64,000 nt of DNA, from contig OY747703.1 in NCBI GenBank assembly GCA_963556495.2, positions 58,725,296 to 58,789,295 of the forward strand, read 5' to 3'. Position numbers and translations under genes: made by a program. Below the pieces are notes generated by a model, which was not told where the DNA came from, did no database searches, and worked only from the letters and a program-made list of their open reading frames with translations. Shown piece after piece: positions 55,124 to 63,960 of this stretch; position 1 is the first letter of the stretch, and each line of letters starts with the position of its first letter. The DNA is from Valencia hispanica (lineage: Eukaryota > Chordata > Actinopteri > Cyprinodontiformes > Valenciidae).

Positions 55124-55138
55124 CTGTTTCTTGTTTTT
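55124..55138. repeat. 15-bp target-site duplication, right of SINE
   Basis: Exact copy of the duplication at 54584-54598. Confidence 0.92.
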
Positions 55139-55659
55139 AATTGCAATTCCTAATGTTTTTTATCCCTCCGAGCGGGGGTAGAAGTGTTGCTGTGCTGTAG
55201 GGGAGGCCATTCTTAATCATACTGTGAATGCAGTGTCCTTCTAGTTAAGCGCCTTACTTTGGCTGAGGGAGAAGTGTTTTGCTGTGGACCATTGCACTGT
55301 AGGTCGATTGAAACAGTGCTGCCAGGTTCTTTCTCACTGTCAGCAATCATTGGTCGTCTTATTTCCATATTTAGTGTTTACTTCCAGCATTCACTTCGAG
55401 ACGACAGATCTTCATTTCCATAGCCTCTATTCTCTGGAGCAGTTTGTCAAAGTCCTCAGCTGAGCAAAATGGCATTTTGGTATCGCACAGTCCTTTAATA
55501 AGTAATCCAAATAGAAATTGGTTCTTATACAGTAAGTTCAGAGGCTGGGTATATAAAGTAACTAAAAAAAAGCATTAGAGAGCTGATGGAAGAAAAGAAA
55601 ATAAGACGAGAGATCAGGAGAGGAAAGTGATTGTAAAGTACTCCTACTTCTGGTCTTCT

Positions 55660-56062
55660 GTTCTTTTTGTGTCTCTATTCTGTCTTCTCAAACTCCCAAT
55701 CGGTCATGGCAGATTGCCACTTGTTCTGAGCCAGCTCCTGGTTCTACTGGAGGTTTCTTCTTGTTAAAGAGGAGTTTTTGCTCGTCACTGTCGCTACATG
55801 CTTGCTCAGTATGAGGGATTGCTGTAAAGTCAACGACACAACACAGGCGACTGTCTACTGTCACTACATGTTGGTCCAGGAATCAGTGAATGGTGCAAGT
55901 CAATGACTCTGTCAGTCTACTGGGATTCCTTAAATACAGTAGAAAACTTTTAAACGGATTGGAAAGTATGTTTGATTGAAATGAAATGACTTGTAAAGTA
56001 CCTTGAGATGACATGTGTTGTGAATTGGCACTATATAAACAAACTGAATTTAATTGAAATTG
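55660..56062 (+). mobile_element. LINE 3' tail of the GAATT-repeat type, plus strand
   Basis: Same family as 22080-22400: 'ctggttctactggaggtttcttc', 'gctacatgcttgctcagtatgag', 'cttgtaaagtaccttgagatgac', and the end 'aaacaaactgaatttaattg'. A 40-bp segment ('actgtc..ctacatg') is duplicated internally at 55785 and 55853. Confidence 0.75.
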
Positions 56063-56775
56063 AGTATTCAAGGTGTTAAATGTGGAATCTTTGACTGGAT
56101 GGTTATCAATTCTGGTTAAAACTTGACATTCTCCTAACATCACCATTGAGTCAAACTTGGTCACAGTTGTTAAAATGAACGAAGAAATATTTCCTCGCCA
56201 AAGTACAAGAGAAGTCCCACAATTTTATTTTTGAATAAGTGGCAACTGAGAGAAGTGACCCAGAAGTGTCACAGCGGCTGCCATTTTAAGAGACAGATGG
56301 GGTCTCTTACTGCTCAGGAAGGAAAGAAAGGAAGAAGATTTTTTACAGCCTGCATGAAGACCTATCTTCAATTCATGTTAGTCTTAAAAGTTCACCTCTC
56401 GATTCAGCATCTGTCATTAAGGTTGAGGAGAAGTGACTTTTTTGCAGTAAAACAAGCAAAGTAAAACTAATCAAATCATGTTGTTAGTTTATGCACACAT
56501 GAACCCACAACAGATGGGCAAAGACAAGTGGGCAAAGACAAAGAAAGGACTGACAGACATTATCCTCAAGAGTAGGGAATCATTTTTTAATCTGTGCAAA
56601 GACGTGTTTTGTTTTGCTGGGTCCAATCAGATCTTTCCTTTCTTAAAACTCTTAATTCAGCAGAAATACAAAACAAGCTAGTGTCTGGTGCTGTTTGGTC
56701 TAAATTTAATTGAGCAACTGGTTAACTCATCCCCTATTATTGTAAATTGTTAAATAATCAATTATTTACTAAATG
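56063..56775. other. No gene recognised
   Basis: AT-rich; frames of 67-77 codons have no domain. Confidence 0.4.
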
Positions 56776-56975
56776 CAGTTTATTTATTTATATAGTGCCA
56801 ATTCACAACACATCATCTCAAGGCACATTACTATAATAGTCATTTCAATTCAATCATACAAAGATTCCAATTAATCCTTCAGTTCATTAGTCCAATTAGT
56901 TCAAAAGTTTTCTAAAGAAACCCAGCATACAACATTGAGTCATTGATTCCTCCTGAACAAACATGTAGCGACAAT
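56776..56975 (-). mobile_element. LINE 3' tail of the GAATT-repeat type, minus strand
   Basis: 'agtttatttatttatatagtgccaattcacaac' and 'gaacaaacatgtagcgac' are the reverse of the tail described at 55660. It is a short 5'-truncated copy. Confidence 0.7.
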
Positions 56976-57556
56976 TGATTTCTTTTAAATTTTGAATTGT
57001 TTTCCTTCCACACAGTTATGTGCTGCTATGTGTCGATCTATAACACAAAATCCCAGGGAATATAAATTTTTCTGCAAGGTTCTGCAGATGTTTGCTTACA
57101 TGATTTTGCTGCCTCTCTATGATTGATGAGATGGAGCTTACTGACTCTCTCTGATTCCAATGTAACCTTTTAGGAATTAGATAATGTGGTGAGTTAACAT
57201 GCTGTCATTCCCTCCAGTCATGTTTGATCCACAGGCTGTGTCTCTGGCAGCCTTTCAGCTTCCAGAAATTTCTCCTGTGAACCATCCTGAATCAGAGCCG
57301 GCTGGACACAGACAGATATGCACATGAAGATAATTGAATCCCAGGCAGGAAGTCTCTGAGCTGTGAGTGTTCTCCTTTATCTGGCCACCGACTGAGTCAG
57401 ATCCAAATCTTTTTATGGTTGTCTGTGACTGAACAGGTCTAATGTTTATCTTTCAGATGAATAATGGCCGCAGAGGAAGACCTCAGCAGTTAGAATCCAC
57501 AGAGGACTAAAAGGTTCGGATTTAGAGTAGAGCCCTCCAGGTGGAATTTGGAATTA
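56976..57556. other. No gene recognised
   Basis: 57230-57500 is non-repetitive, GC-moderate sequence that could be conserved non-coding DNA. There is no mobile-element signature. Confidence 0.3.
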
Positions 57557-57660
57557 CAGTGCCTTGCAAAAGTATTGGCACTGCTTTAACTTTTCCATAT
57601 TTTTTTGTGTTACAGTTACATGTGTTAATGTATTAAAGTAGAAACTAAAACTCATCAATA
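57557..57660. mobile_element. Tc1-type terminal repeat, single end
   Basis: Begins CAGTGCCTTGCAAAAGTATT right after a TA dinucleotide (57555-57556), the terminal repeat of a very common fish Tc1 group. No matching right end or transposase was found nearby, so it is a truncated relic. Confidence 0.65.
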
Positions 57661-58399
57661 CTTGAAACCCCCTTTAATACCGCTCATAACTGCCTATTTT
57701 AATAATTTAGACATAAAATATACCTTAATACGCAAAGTGATGACTGGCTTAGCGCTAACGCAGAAGCTAACATTAACTGGGGACAGCCATCCATCATAAT
57801 GGGCAAGCATCATATCCATGACTCCAACATCTCTCTGCCTGGCATTCTATCCATACAACCAGTCAGAGATTTAAAGAGGAGCAACAAAAGCAAATGAGGT
57901 TGATTAGCAGTGCTTGCTAACAATTGCTATACATGTTACTGTGGAATATCGTCTCTGCTTGCTGGATATTGAGCTGTTATCATGTCATAATTGTCATACA
58001 GCAACAGTCTTCAGTCAGAAGCTTCTTCAGATTTGTTGCAAGACTTACTGCTACTGGATATTCGCCTACAGCATTTACGGTACATTCATGAACAAGTGGT
58101 ACATTAGATGGTCTATATATAAAAACAAGTTAAAGTGATGTAAACATTTTGTATTTTCAAATGTAAAAACTGCCTTAATCAAAAAACATCTAAATAAAAA
58201 TGATCAAATGAAACGAAACTTCCACTTTTATTCATTGCTTCCTGCAATCGACTGCTTCGCTTCTTTGCTCTCCCTTCTGCTTGCATTTTTCAGCTTATTT
58301 TTATTTCCCCCCCCCTTATGATCTGACCTTCAGGACTTTTGAATACATATAAATTTATGGGAAAAACCTTTTTTAGTAGTAACGGCAATATTTCATAGA
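57661..58399. other. No gene recognised
   Basis: AT-rich. A 74-codon frame at 57914-58138 has no domain. A C run (58309-58317) precedes L2 copy B. Confidence 0.4.
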
Positions 58400-58618
58400 T
58401 CTTTTATCTTCAGCGCTCTGTGTGCGTGGCCTACACACAGCTGAAGCCTGATCTACAGCATCTAAGTACTTAGCATTCAGCTAAAGCTATATATAGCTCG
58501 TAAGGGTGCTAACGCTAAGCTACAGCAACAATATGCCTTCCATCTCCACAATGGACTACCAGGACCTTCTACAAAAGATAACAGCACTGGAGGGAAAGTT
58601 CAACGGATAGAAGTTAAC

Positions 58619-60043
58619 GTGGAGGTAAATGGATTGTGTGGAAATGAAACAACCTTTCCACTGTTTCAAAACAGTGGAAATGAGCAAACTAACACACGGC
58701 TAAGAGGCAGAGATAACACGACCAAGAAAGAGGGAGCCTCTGCTCATTACATTAAATCACCGAGTGATAATCCTCCCTGGAACTGTCTTGGTGCTAAGCC
58801 AAAAACTAAATCATGTCTCTGGGAGAGGGGAGGACGTAGTGCAGGCTGGACACAGCGAGCGGAAATCTGTGATGAGACCGCCTTGCCTGCCCTCCCTACA
58901 AGAGAGGGACACGTACATGAGAGGACACGGGACAGAACAGCTGCAAATGGGAAAGTTAGCCACAGACTTTCAAAACAACCGAATGTGAAGCTGCAGAACA
59001 GATTTGCTCCACTGTTGGAGAACCCTGGATCTTTATCTGACGACCATCCATCCCAAGGCAGCGAGATGAGGACTGATAACCTGTCAGAGAGTGAGAGACC
59101 ACAGAGAAAGCAACAGATTGGGCCTGAAACTCTGATTGTAGGTGATTCCTCTGTAAAGGACGTTCAGTGGATGTGTGGAAAGAACACCAAAGTCCTCTGC
59201 TTCCCAAAGGATATGGTCAGTGACATGCAGAAGAGGATTCTGAAAACTGTGACTAAATATCCAACAGTGAAAAACATTGTTCTCCACACAGGGTCGAATG
59301 ATGTGACCAAGCAAAAATCGGAGGTTCTGAAACGGGACTTCACTGGATTATTGAACACCGTGAGCTTGTTGGATGCAGCAGTACTCATCAGTGGACCTTT
59401 ACCACCCATCAGAGGAGGAGAAGAAAGATTTAGCCGTCTTTTGGCATTAAATAAGTGGATTTTATCTGTATGTACTGACAAAAAACTGCAATTTATTAAC
59501 AACTTTCAGATTTTTTGGGGGCGCATACATCTTTTTAAGGCCAAGGGATTTAGTTTGAACAGGTCAGGTGTAAGACTGTTTACCTCCAATATTTTCTACT
59601 TCCTGCGTCATCCCTCTGTGCTTGGAGCCAAAAAGGAGATACACAAAGACTTATCTCAAAAGGAAGACCAAACAAAGCTGAGTGCAGAGGGGGAGGAACT
59701 TCTTCTGCCCTCACTCATGGGAAGCTTCGAACAGAAGCAGGAAGAAGGACCTTTATTTGCCCCAAAAGCCCTCAACAGCCCTAAAGAACAGGACAGCGGA
59801 CCTCCAACGCCCCCGCAAACCCCTGACAGCCCACCGTCTTCCCTACCGCACCCCTCCCCCCATCTGAAATTCACTGAGCAGATGATTGAGCGGGTCAACA
59901 TTGGGCTCAGATCTACTCCCCAGACCAATCTGTTTTCTTTACCCGTAAACCCCACACCAGGACGATCAAAGGTAGTGCAACAAGCCCGGCCCCCTCCTAC
60001 CCCACCACGTAAGCATGTACAATCTCCACAGTCTGATGTATGA
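58619..60043 (+). CDS. L2 copy B ORF1, esterase-like
   Basis: A 474-codon frame that opens at a GTG codon. The natural start is probably ATG at 58533 or 58551 (MDYQDLLQKITALEGKFN), joined by a one-base shift near 58600. An N-terminal Lys/Arg/Thr-rich part (residues about 20-160) precedes an SGNH/esterase-like domain (about 172-335). Block I GDSS (175-178) has the nucleophile position and block III GSND (225-228) is intact. At the end block, where Asp-His is usual, residues 308-314 read AKGFSLN, so the Asp-His pair is absent. A Pro-rich tail follows (about 395-474; TPPQTPDSPPSS). Esterase domains in ORF1 of CR1/L2-type LINEs are established, as is an RNA-binding role for ORF1 protein. Loss of the end block suggests a structural rather than catalytic role here (inference). 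Confidence 0.75.
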   Translation: MEVNGLCGNETTFPLFQNSGNEQTNTRLRGRDNTTKKEGASAHYIKSPSDNPPWNCLGAKPKTKSCLWERGGRSAGWTQRAEICDETALPALPTREGHVHERTRDRTAANGKVSHRLSKQPNVKLQNRFAPLLENPGSLSDDHPSQGSEMRTDNLSESERPQRKQQIGPETLIVGDSSVKDVQWMCGKNTKVLCFPKDMVSDMQKRILKTVTKYPTVKNIVLHTGSNDVTKQKSEVLKRDFTGLLNTVSLLDAAVLISGPLPPIRGGEERFSRLLALNKWILSVCTDKKLQFINNFQIFWGRIHLFKAKGFSLNRSGVRLFTSNIFYFLRHPSVLGAKKEIHKDLSQKEDQTKLSAEGEELLLPSLMGSFEQKQEEGPLFAPKALNSPKEQDSGPPTPPQTPDSPPSSLPHPSPHLKFTEQMIERVNIGLRSTPQTNLFSLPVNPTPGRSKVVQQARPPPTPPRKHVQSPQSDV

Positions 60044-60166
60044 TGTGTTAAGGGTCCAGGGTGCGTAGATATCAGCAGTCAGAACTTTTCCCAGGACAAG
60101 CTGGGACCCTGTTCATTAGAAGGTTCGATCATTTCTGTACTTATAAGTAACAGAAGGAATGTAGTT

Positions 60167-60742
60167 ATGTCAACACACAGAGGACTGCATTCTAAAAGGT
60201 TTTTAAGTAAAGTAAACATACGCTGTACACAGCCCGCCCCAAAACACAAGGGGCACAATAATACTCTTAAACCTGTTAAGATGGCCTTATTAAATGTCTG
60301 GTCTATAGTAGGGAAGACATTTTTAATCAATGATCTTATCACTGGGCATGGCCTTGATTTTATGTTTTTAACTGAGACTTGGTTAGATCAGAATAGCAGT
60401 GTTTCTCTAATCGAATCAACCCCTCCCAACTTTAGTTTTGTCAACCAGGCCAGACAGAACAGGAGAGGTGGAGGAGTTGCTGTTTTATTTAATGAATCAT
60501 TCCAGTGTAAGCAGTTATCTCTTGGAAGTTTTCCTTCTTTTGAATATGTTGCTGTACAGCCGAAGGCCTCATCTAGAGCCATATTTCTTAACATTTATCG
60601 GCCTCCAAATTACTGTGGTGACTTTAATGATGATTTTAGTGAACTGCTGTCTATAATCTGTGTTGATTTTGACTGTATAATTAATGTTGGTGACACAAAT
60701 GAACAACTACAGGCCAATATCCAATCTTCCATTTTTATGTAA
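60167..60742 (+). pseudogene. L2 copy B endonuclease, truncated and fused to RT start
   Basis: APE-type endonuclease N-terminal two-thirds. LLNVWSIVGKTFLIND (about 60287), LTETWLDQNSS with the catalytic Glu (about 60369), RRGGGVAVLF (about 60462), FEYVAVQ (60540), NIYRPPN (60594) and INVGD (about 60679) are present. The GDFN motif is cut after GD. The next codons (TNEQLQ) lead straight into the RT motif in another frame. The C-terminal third with the catalytic SDH is missing, so no active endonuclease is possible. The deletion is internal and must have arisen after or during insertion of this copy. Confidence 0.85.
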
Positions 60743-61475
60743 GATCATTGAAAAGGCTGTTTTTCATCAGCTAAATGACTTGTTAAGACAAAGCAACTGC
60801 TACGACATCTTTCAGTCAGGTTTTAGACAGCACCACAGCACCGAGACTGCTATGACCAAAGTCATCAATGACATCTGTTTGAATACTGACAGTGGAAAAA
60901 TGTCAGTGTTAGTTTTATTGGATCTCAGTGCTGCATTTGATACAGTTGACCACATTTTTTTTACTCAAACGACTGGAGAACTGGGTTCAAAACATACTTA
61001 GAGAACAGGAAGTACTTTGTGTCAATAGGTAACTTTACATCTGAGCAGATGGGAATTACATGTGGGGTTTCCCAGGGTTCCATCCTGGGACCTCTTCTGT
61101 TTAACATCTAAATGCTCCCACTGGCGCAGGAAATAAATAACAACAATATAAGTTACCATAGCTACGCAGATGACACACAGATATATATTAGAATGTCACC
61201 AGAAGACCAAGGGCCTGTACAGGCTCTTGGCAAATGCATTGAGGAAATTAATAACTGGATTTGCCACAATTTTCTGCAGTTGAACAAAAACAAAACTGAG
61301 GTAATTGTCTTTGGAGCTGAAGAGAAAAGATTGAAGGTCACCACATGGCTTCAGTCCATACACCTAAAGACCACCAACCACGTCAGAAATCTGGGTATAG
61401 TGATGGACTCAGACCTAAACTTTGAAAAACACATTAAGGCAATCACAAAATCTGCCTACTATCACCTTAAGAATA
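60684..61475 (+). pseudogene. L2 copy B reverse transcriptase, 5' part
   Basis: NYRPISNLPFLCKIIEKAVFHQL, in a frame from about 60700, then FQSGFRQHHSTETAMTK and VLVLLDLSAAFDTVDH (about 60905-60950) with the first catalytic Asp. A frameshift follows at the T run (60954-60962). Near 61065 the motif reads GVSQGSILGP, then a stop (61109-61111). A last frame (61112-61475) has SYHSYADDTQIYIRM with the catalytic Asp pair (about 61163), LNKNKTEVIVFG, NLGIVMDSDLNFEKHI and SAYYHLKN, where the Tc1 element interrupts. Confidence 0.85.
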
Positions 61476-61805
61476 CAGGTCCTTCTCAAAAAATTAGCAT
61501 ATTGTGATGAAGTTCATTTTTTTTCCATAATGTAAAGATAAAAATTAAACTTTCATATATTTTAGATTCATTGCACACCAACTGAAATATTTCAGGTCTT
61601 TCATTTTTTTTTTACTGATGATTTTGGCATACAGCTCATGAAAACCCAAAATTCCTATCTCAAAAAATTAGCATATCATGAAAAGGTTCTCTAAACGAGC
61701 TATTAACCTAATCATCTGAATCAATTAATCAACTCTAAACACCTGCAAAAGATTCCTGAGGCTTTTAAAAACTCCCAGCCTGGTTCATTACTCAAAACCG
61801 CAATC

Positions 61806-62760
61806 ATGGGTAAGACTGCCGACCTGACTGCTGCCCAGAAGGCCATCATTGACACTCTCAAGCAAGAGGGTAAGACACAGAAAGAAATTTCTGAACGAAT
61901 AAGCTGTTCCCAGAGTGCTGTATCAAGACACCTCAGTGGGAAGTCTATGGGAAGGAAAAAGTGTGGCAGAAAACGCTGTACAACGAGAAGAGGTGACCGG
62001 ACCCTGAGGAAGATTGTGGAGAAGGACCTATTCCAGACCTTGGGGGACCTGCGGAAGCAGTGGACTGAGTCTGGAGTAGAAACATCCAGAGCCACCGTGC
62101 ACAGGCGTGTGCAGGAAATGGGCTACAGGTGCCGCATTCCCCAGGTCAAGCCACTTTTGAACCAGAAACAGCGGCAGAAGCGCCTGACCTGGGCTACAGA
62201 GAAGCAGCACTGGACTGTTGCTCAGTGGTCCAAAGTACTTTTTGCATGTCATTGGGAAATCAAGGTGCCAGAGTCTGGAGGAAGACTGGGGAGAAGGAAA
62301 TGCCAAAATGCCTGAAGTCCAGTGTCAAGTACCCACAGTCAGTGATGGTCTGGGGTGCCATGTCAGCTGCTGGTGTTGGTCCACTGTGTTTTATCAAGGG
62401 CAGGGTCAATGCAGCTAGCTATCAGGAGATTTTGGAGCACTTCATGCTTCCATCTGCTGAAAAGCTTTATGGAGATGAAGATTTCATTTTTCAGCACGAC
62501 CTGGCGCCTGATCACAGTGCCAAAACCACTGGTAAATGGTTTACTGACCATGCTATTACTGTGCTCAATTGGCCTGCCAACTCTCCTGACCTGAAACCCA
62601 TGGAGAATCTGTGGGATATTGTGAAGAGGAAGTTGAGATGAGCTTCAGGCCGCTATCGAAGCATCCTGGGCCTCCATAACACCTCAGCAGTGCCACAGGC
62701 TGATTGCCTCCATGCCACGCCGCATTGAAGCAGTCATTTCTGCAAAAGGATTCCCGACCA
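61806..62760 (+). pseudogene. Tc1 transposase, three lesions
   Basis: A Tc1-like transposase begins at ATG 61806 (MGKTADLTAAQKAIIDTLKQ). It has a paired-type helix-turn-helix (KEISERISCSQSAVSRHLSGK), a GRKKCGRKR basic stretch and a second helix region (TLRKIVEKDLFQTLGDLRKQW). After residue about 145 the sequence KVLFACHWEI replaces the expected KVLFSDESKF. A small deletion has removed the first catalytic Asp and shifted the frame. The other frame (62129-62641) continues VWGAMSAAGVGPLCFIKG, FQHDLAPDHSAKT with the second catalytic Asp, and SPDLKPMENLWDIVKRKL with the terminal acidic residue. A further shift at 62640 destroys the C-terminus. Not functional; it would rely on another copy. Confidence 0.9.
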
Positions 62761-63011
62761 AGTATTGAGTGCATAACTGAAATTAATTATTAGAAGGTTG
62801 ACTTTTTTTGTATTAAAAACACTTTTCTTTTATTGGTCGGATGAAATATGCTAATTTTTTGAGATAGGAATTTTGGGTTTTCATGAGCTGTATGCTAAAA
62901 TCATCAGTTTTAAAACAATAAAAGACCTGAAATATTTCAGTTGGTGTGCAATGAATCTAAAATATATGAAAGTTTAATTTTTATCATTACATTATGGAAA
63001 AGAATGAACTT

Positions 63012-63225
63012 TATTCAATTCAATTCAATTCAAAATTACTTTATTAATCCCAAAGGGAAATTAAATATTGTTGTAACTCATCATGCAAGTTCCTTCAAAG
63101 ATTGTGGAGAAGGACCTATTCCAGACCTTGGGGGACCTGCGGAAGCAGTGGACTGAGTCTGGAGTAGAAACATCCAGAGCCACCGTGCACAGGCGTGTGC
63201 AGGAAATGGGCTACAGGTGCCGCAT
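63012..63225. repeat. Insertion in the right Tc1 repeat: retroelement tail plus transposase duplication
   Basis: The right terminal repeat is interrupted between 'gaatgaactt' and 'tatcacaatatg'. 63014-63096 carries repeated TTCAA units, then 'attactttattaatcccaaag' and 'ggaaattaaat', the 3' end of the retroelement family of 52102-53453 in minus orientation. 63098-63225 (128 bp) is a plus-strand copy of transposase bases 62010-62137, with no difference that I could see. The join to the repeat reads 'gccgcatcacaatatatcac'. Confidence 0.85.
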
Positions 63226-63268
63226 CACAATATATCACAATATGCAAATTTTTTTAGAAGGACCTGTA

Positions 63269-63772
63269 TCTCAAGGATACAAGATCTGATGTCTCAGCAG
63301 TACCTGGAAAAACTAGTCCACGCATTCATCTTTAGTCGGCTTGATTATTGTAACAGCGTCTTTACAGGTCTACCTAAAAAATCAATTAGGAAACTGCAGC
63401 TCATCCAGAATTCTCACTAAAACCAAAAAAGTGGAGCACATCAGTCCAGCTCTGATGTCTTTACACTGGCTGCTTGTCTGTCAGAGGATAGACTTCAAAG
63501 TTCTGCTGCTGGTCTATAAAGCTCAGAATGGTTTAGGACCAAAATACATCGGTGATCTCCTGACCCAGTATGAACCTACTCGACCCCTCAGGTCATCTGG
63601 ATCCGCTCTTTTATCAGTTCCCAGAGTCAGAACCAGACATGGAGAAGCTGCGTTCAGCTTCTATGCTCCACATGTCTGGAACAAACTCCCAGAAAGCCTC
63701 AGATCAGCTGAAACACTCAGTTTATTTAAATCCAGGTTAAAGACCCACCTGCTCTCAGCTACTTTTGATTAG
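63269..63772 (+). pseudogene. L2 copy B reverse transcriptase, C-terminal part after the Tc1
   Basis: After the Tc1, the L2 frame resumes as ISRIQDLMSQQYLEKLVHAF, then [19 protein letters not shown]. At about 63412 roughly 15 bases (the codons for NAAARV) are deleted, changing frame. The rest (63420-63772) is open: VEHISPALMSLHWLL, ARPLRSSGSALL-type sequence, RTRHGEAAFSFYAPHVWNKLP and LFKSRLKTHLLSATFD, then stop. The 3' UTR runs to 63960. Confidence 0.88.
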
Positions 63773-63960
63773 GTTTTTATTCTAAGTTTTAAATCTGCAC
63801 GGCTTCTTTTAAGAAATTTTTTTTTTCATTTTAAATCATGGTTTTTATTCCTGTACTTTTGCTTTTTCTGCACCCTGCTGTAATGCTTTTGATGTTTTAT
63901 GTAAAGCACTTTTAATTGTCTTGTAACATGAATTGTGCTATACAAATAAACTTGCCTTGC

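Larger units (their letters stand above)
50469..55626 (-). mobile_element. L2-clade LINE, copy C, minus strand, split by three insertions
   Basis: Minus-strand L2 read from right to left. The 5' end and ORF1 N-terminus lie at 55626-55135. ORF1 continues from 54598 to about 53520, the endonuclease from about 53520 to 51300 in pieces, and the linker and start of the reverse transcriptase run to 50469, where homology ends inside VLVLLDL-type sequence. Insertions sit at 54599-55123 (SINE), 52102-53453 (retroelement with a membrane-protein ORF) and 51402-51507 (LINE tail). All frames are badly broken. Reverse-transcriptase core and 3' end are absent, which is unlike ordinary 5' truncation and implies a later deletion or rearrangement at 50469. 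Confidence 0.85.
61476..63266 (+). mobile_element. Tc1-like transposon with IR/DR ends, 1791 bp
   Basis: The left end CAGGTCCTTCTCAAAAAATT (61476) and the right end, its near reverse complement (to 63266), are each next to a TA (61474-61475, 63267-63268), the duplicated Tc1 target. Each terminal repeat has an inner repeat of the motif TCTCAAAAAATTAGCATAT (left 61659-61677, right about 62846-62864 in reverse), giving the IR/DR layout known from Sleeping Beauty-type elements. The transposase frame has three lesions (see 61806). A foreign segment (63012-63225) lies in the right repeat. The ends are highly similar, suggesting a young insertion. Confidence 0.92.
58400..63960 (+). mobile_element. 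L2-clade LINE, copy B, with an internal deletion and a nested Tc1
   Basis: Plus-strand L2 of a subfamily distinct from copies A and C. The order is 5' UTR (from about 58400), ORF1 (to 60043), endonuclease (about 60230-60698), reverse transcriptase (60699-61475 and 63269-63772), and 3' UTR with the usual end 'aaagcacttttaattgtc...aataaacttgccttgcc' (63960). At about 60696 the endonuclease VGD motif joins directly to NYRPISNLPF, so about 1 kb (end of endonuclease and linker) is deleted. A Tc1 element (61476-63266) sits in the reverse-transcriptase region, and removing it with one TA restores the L2 frame. ORF1 is open but ORF2 is dead. Confidence 0.9.
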
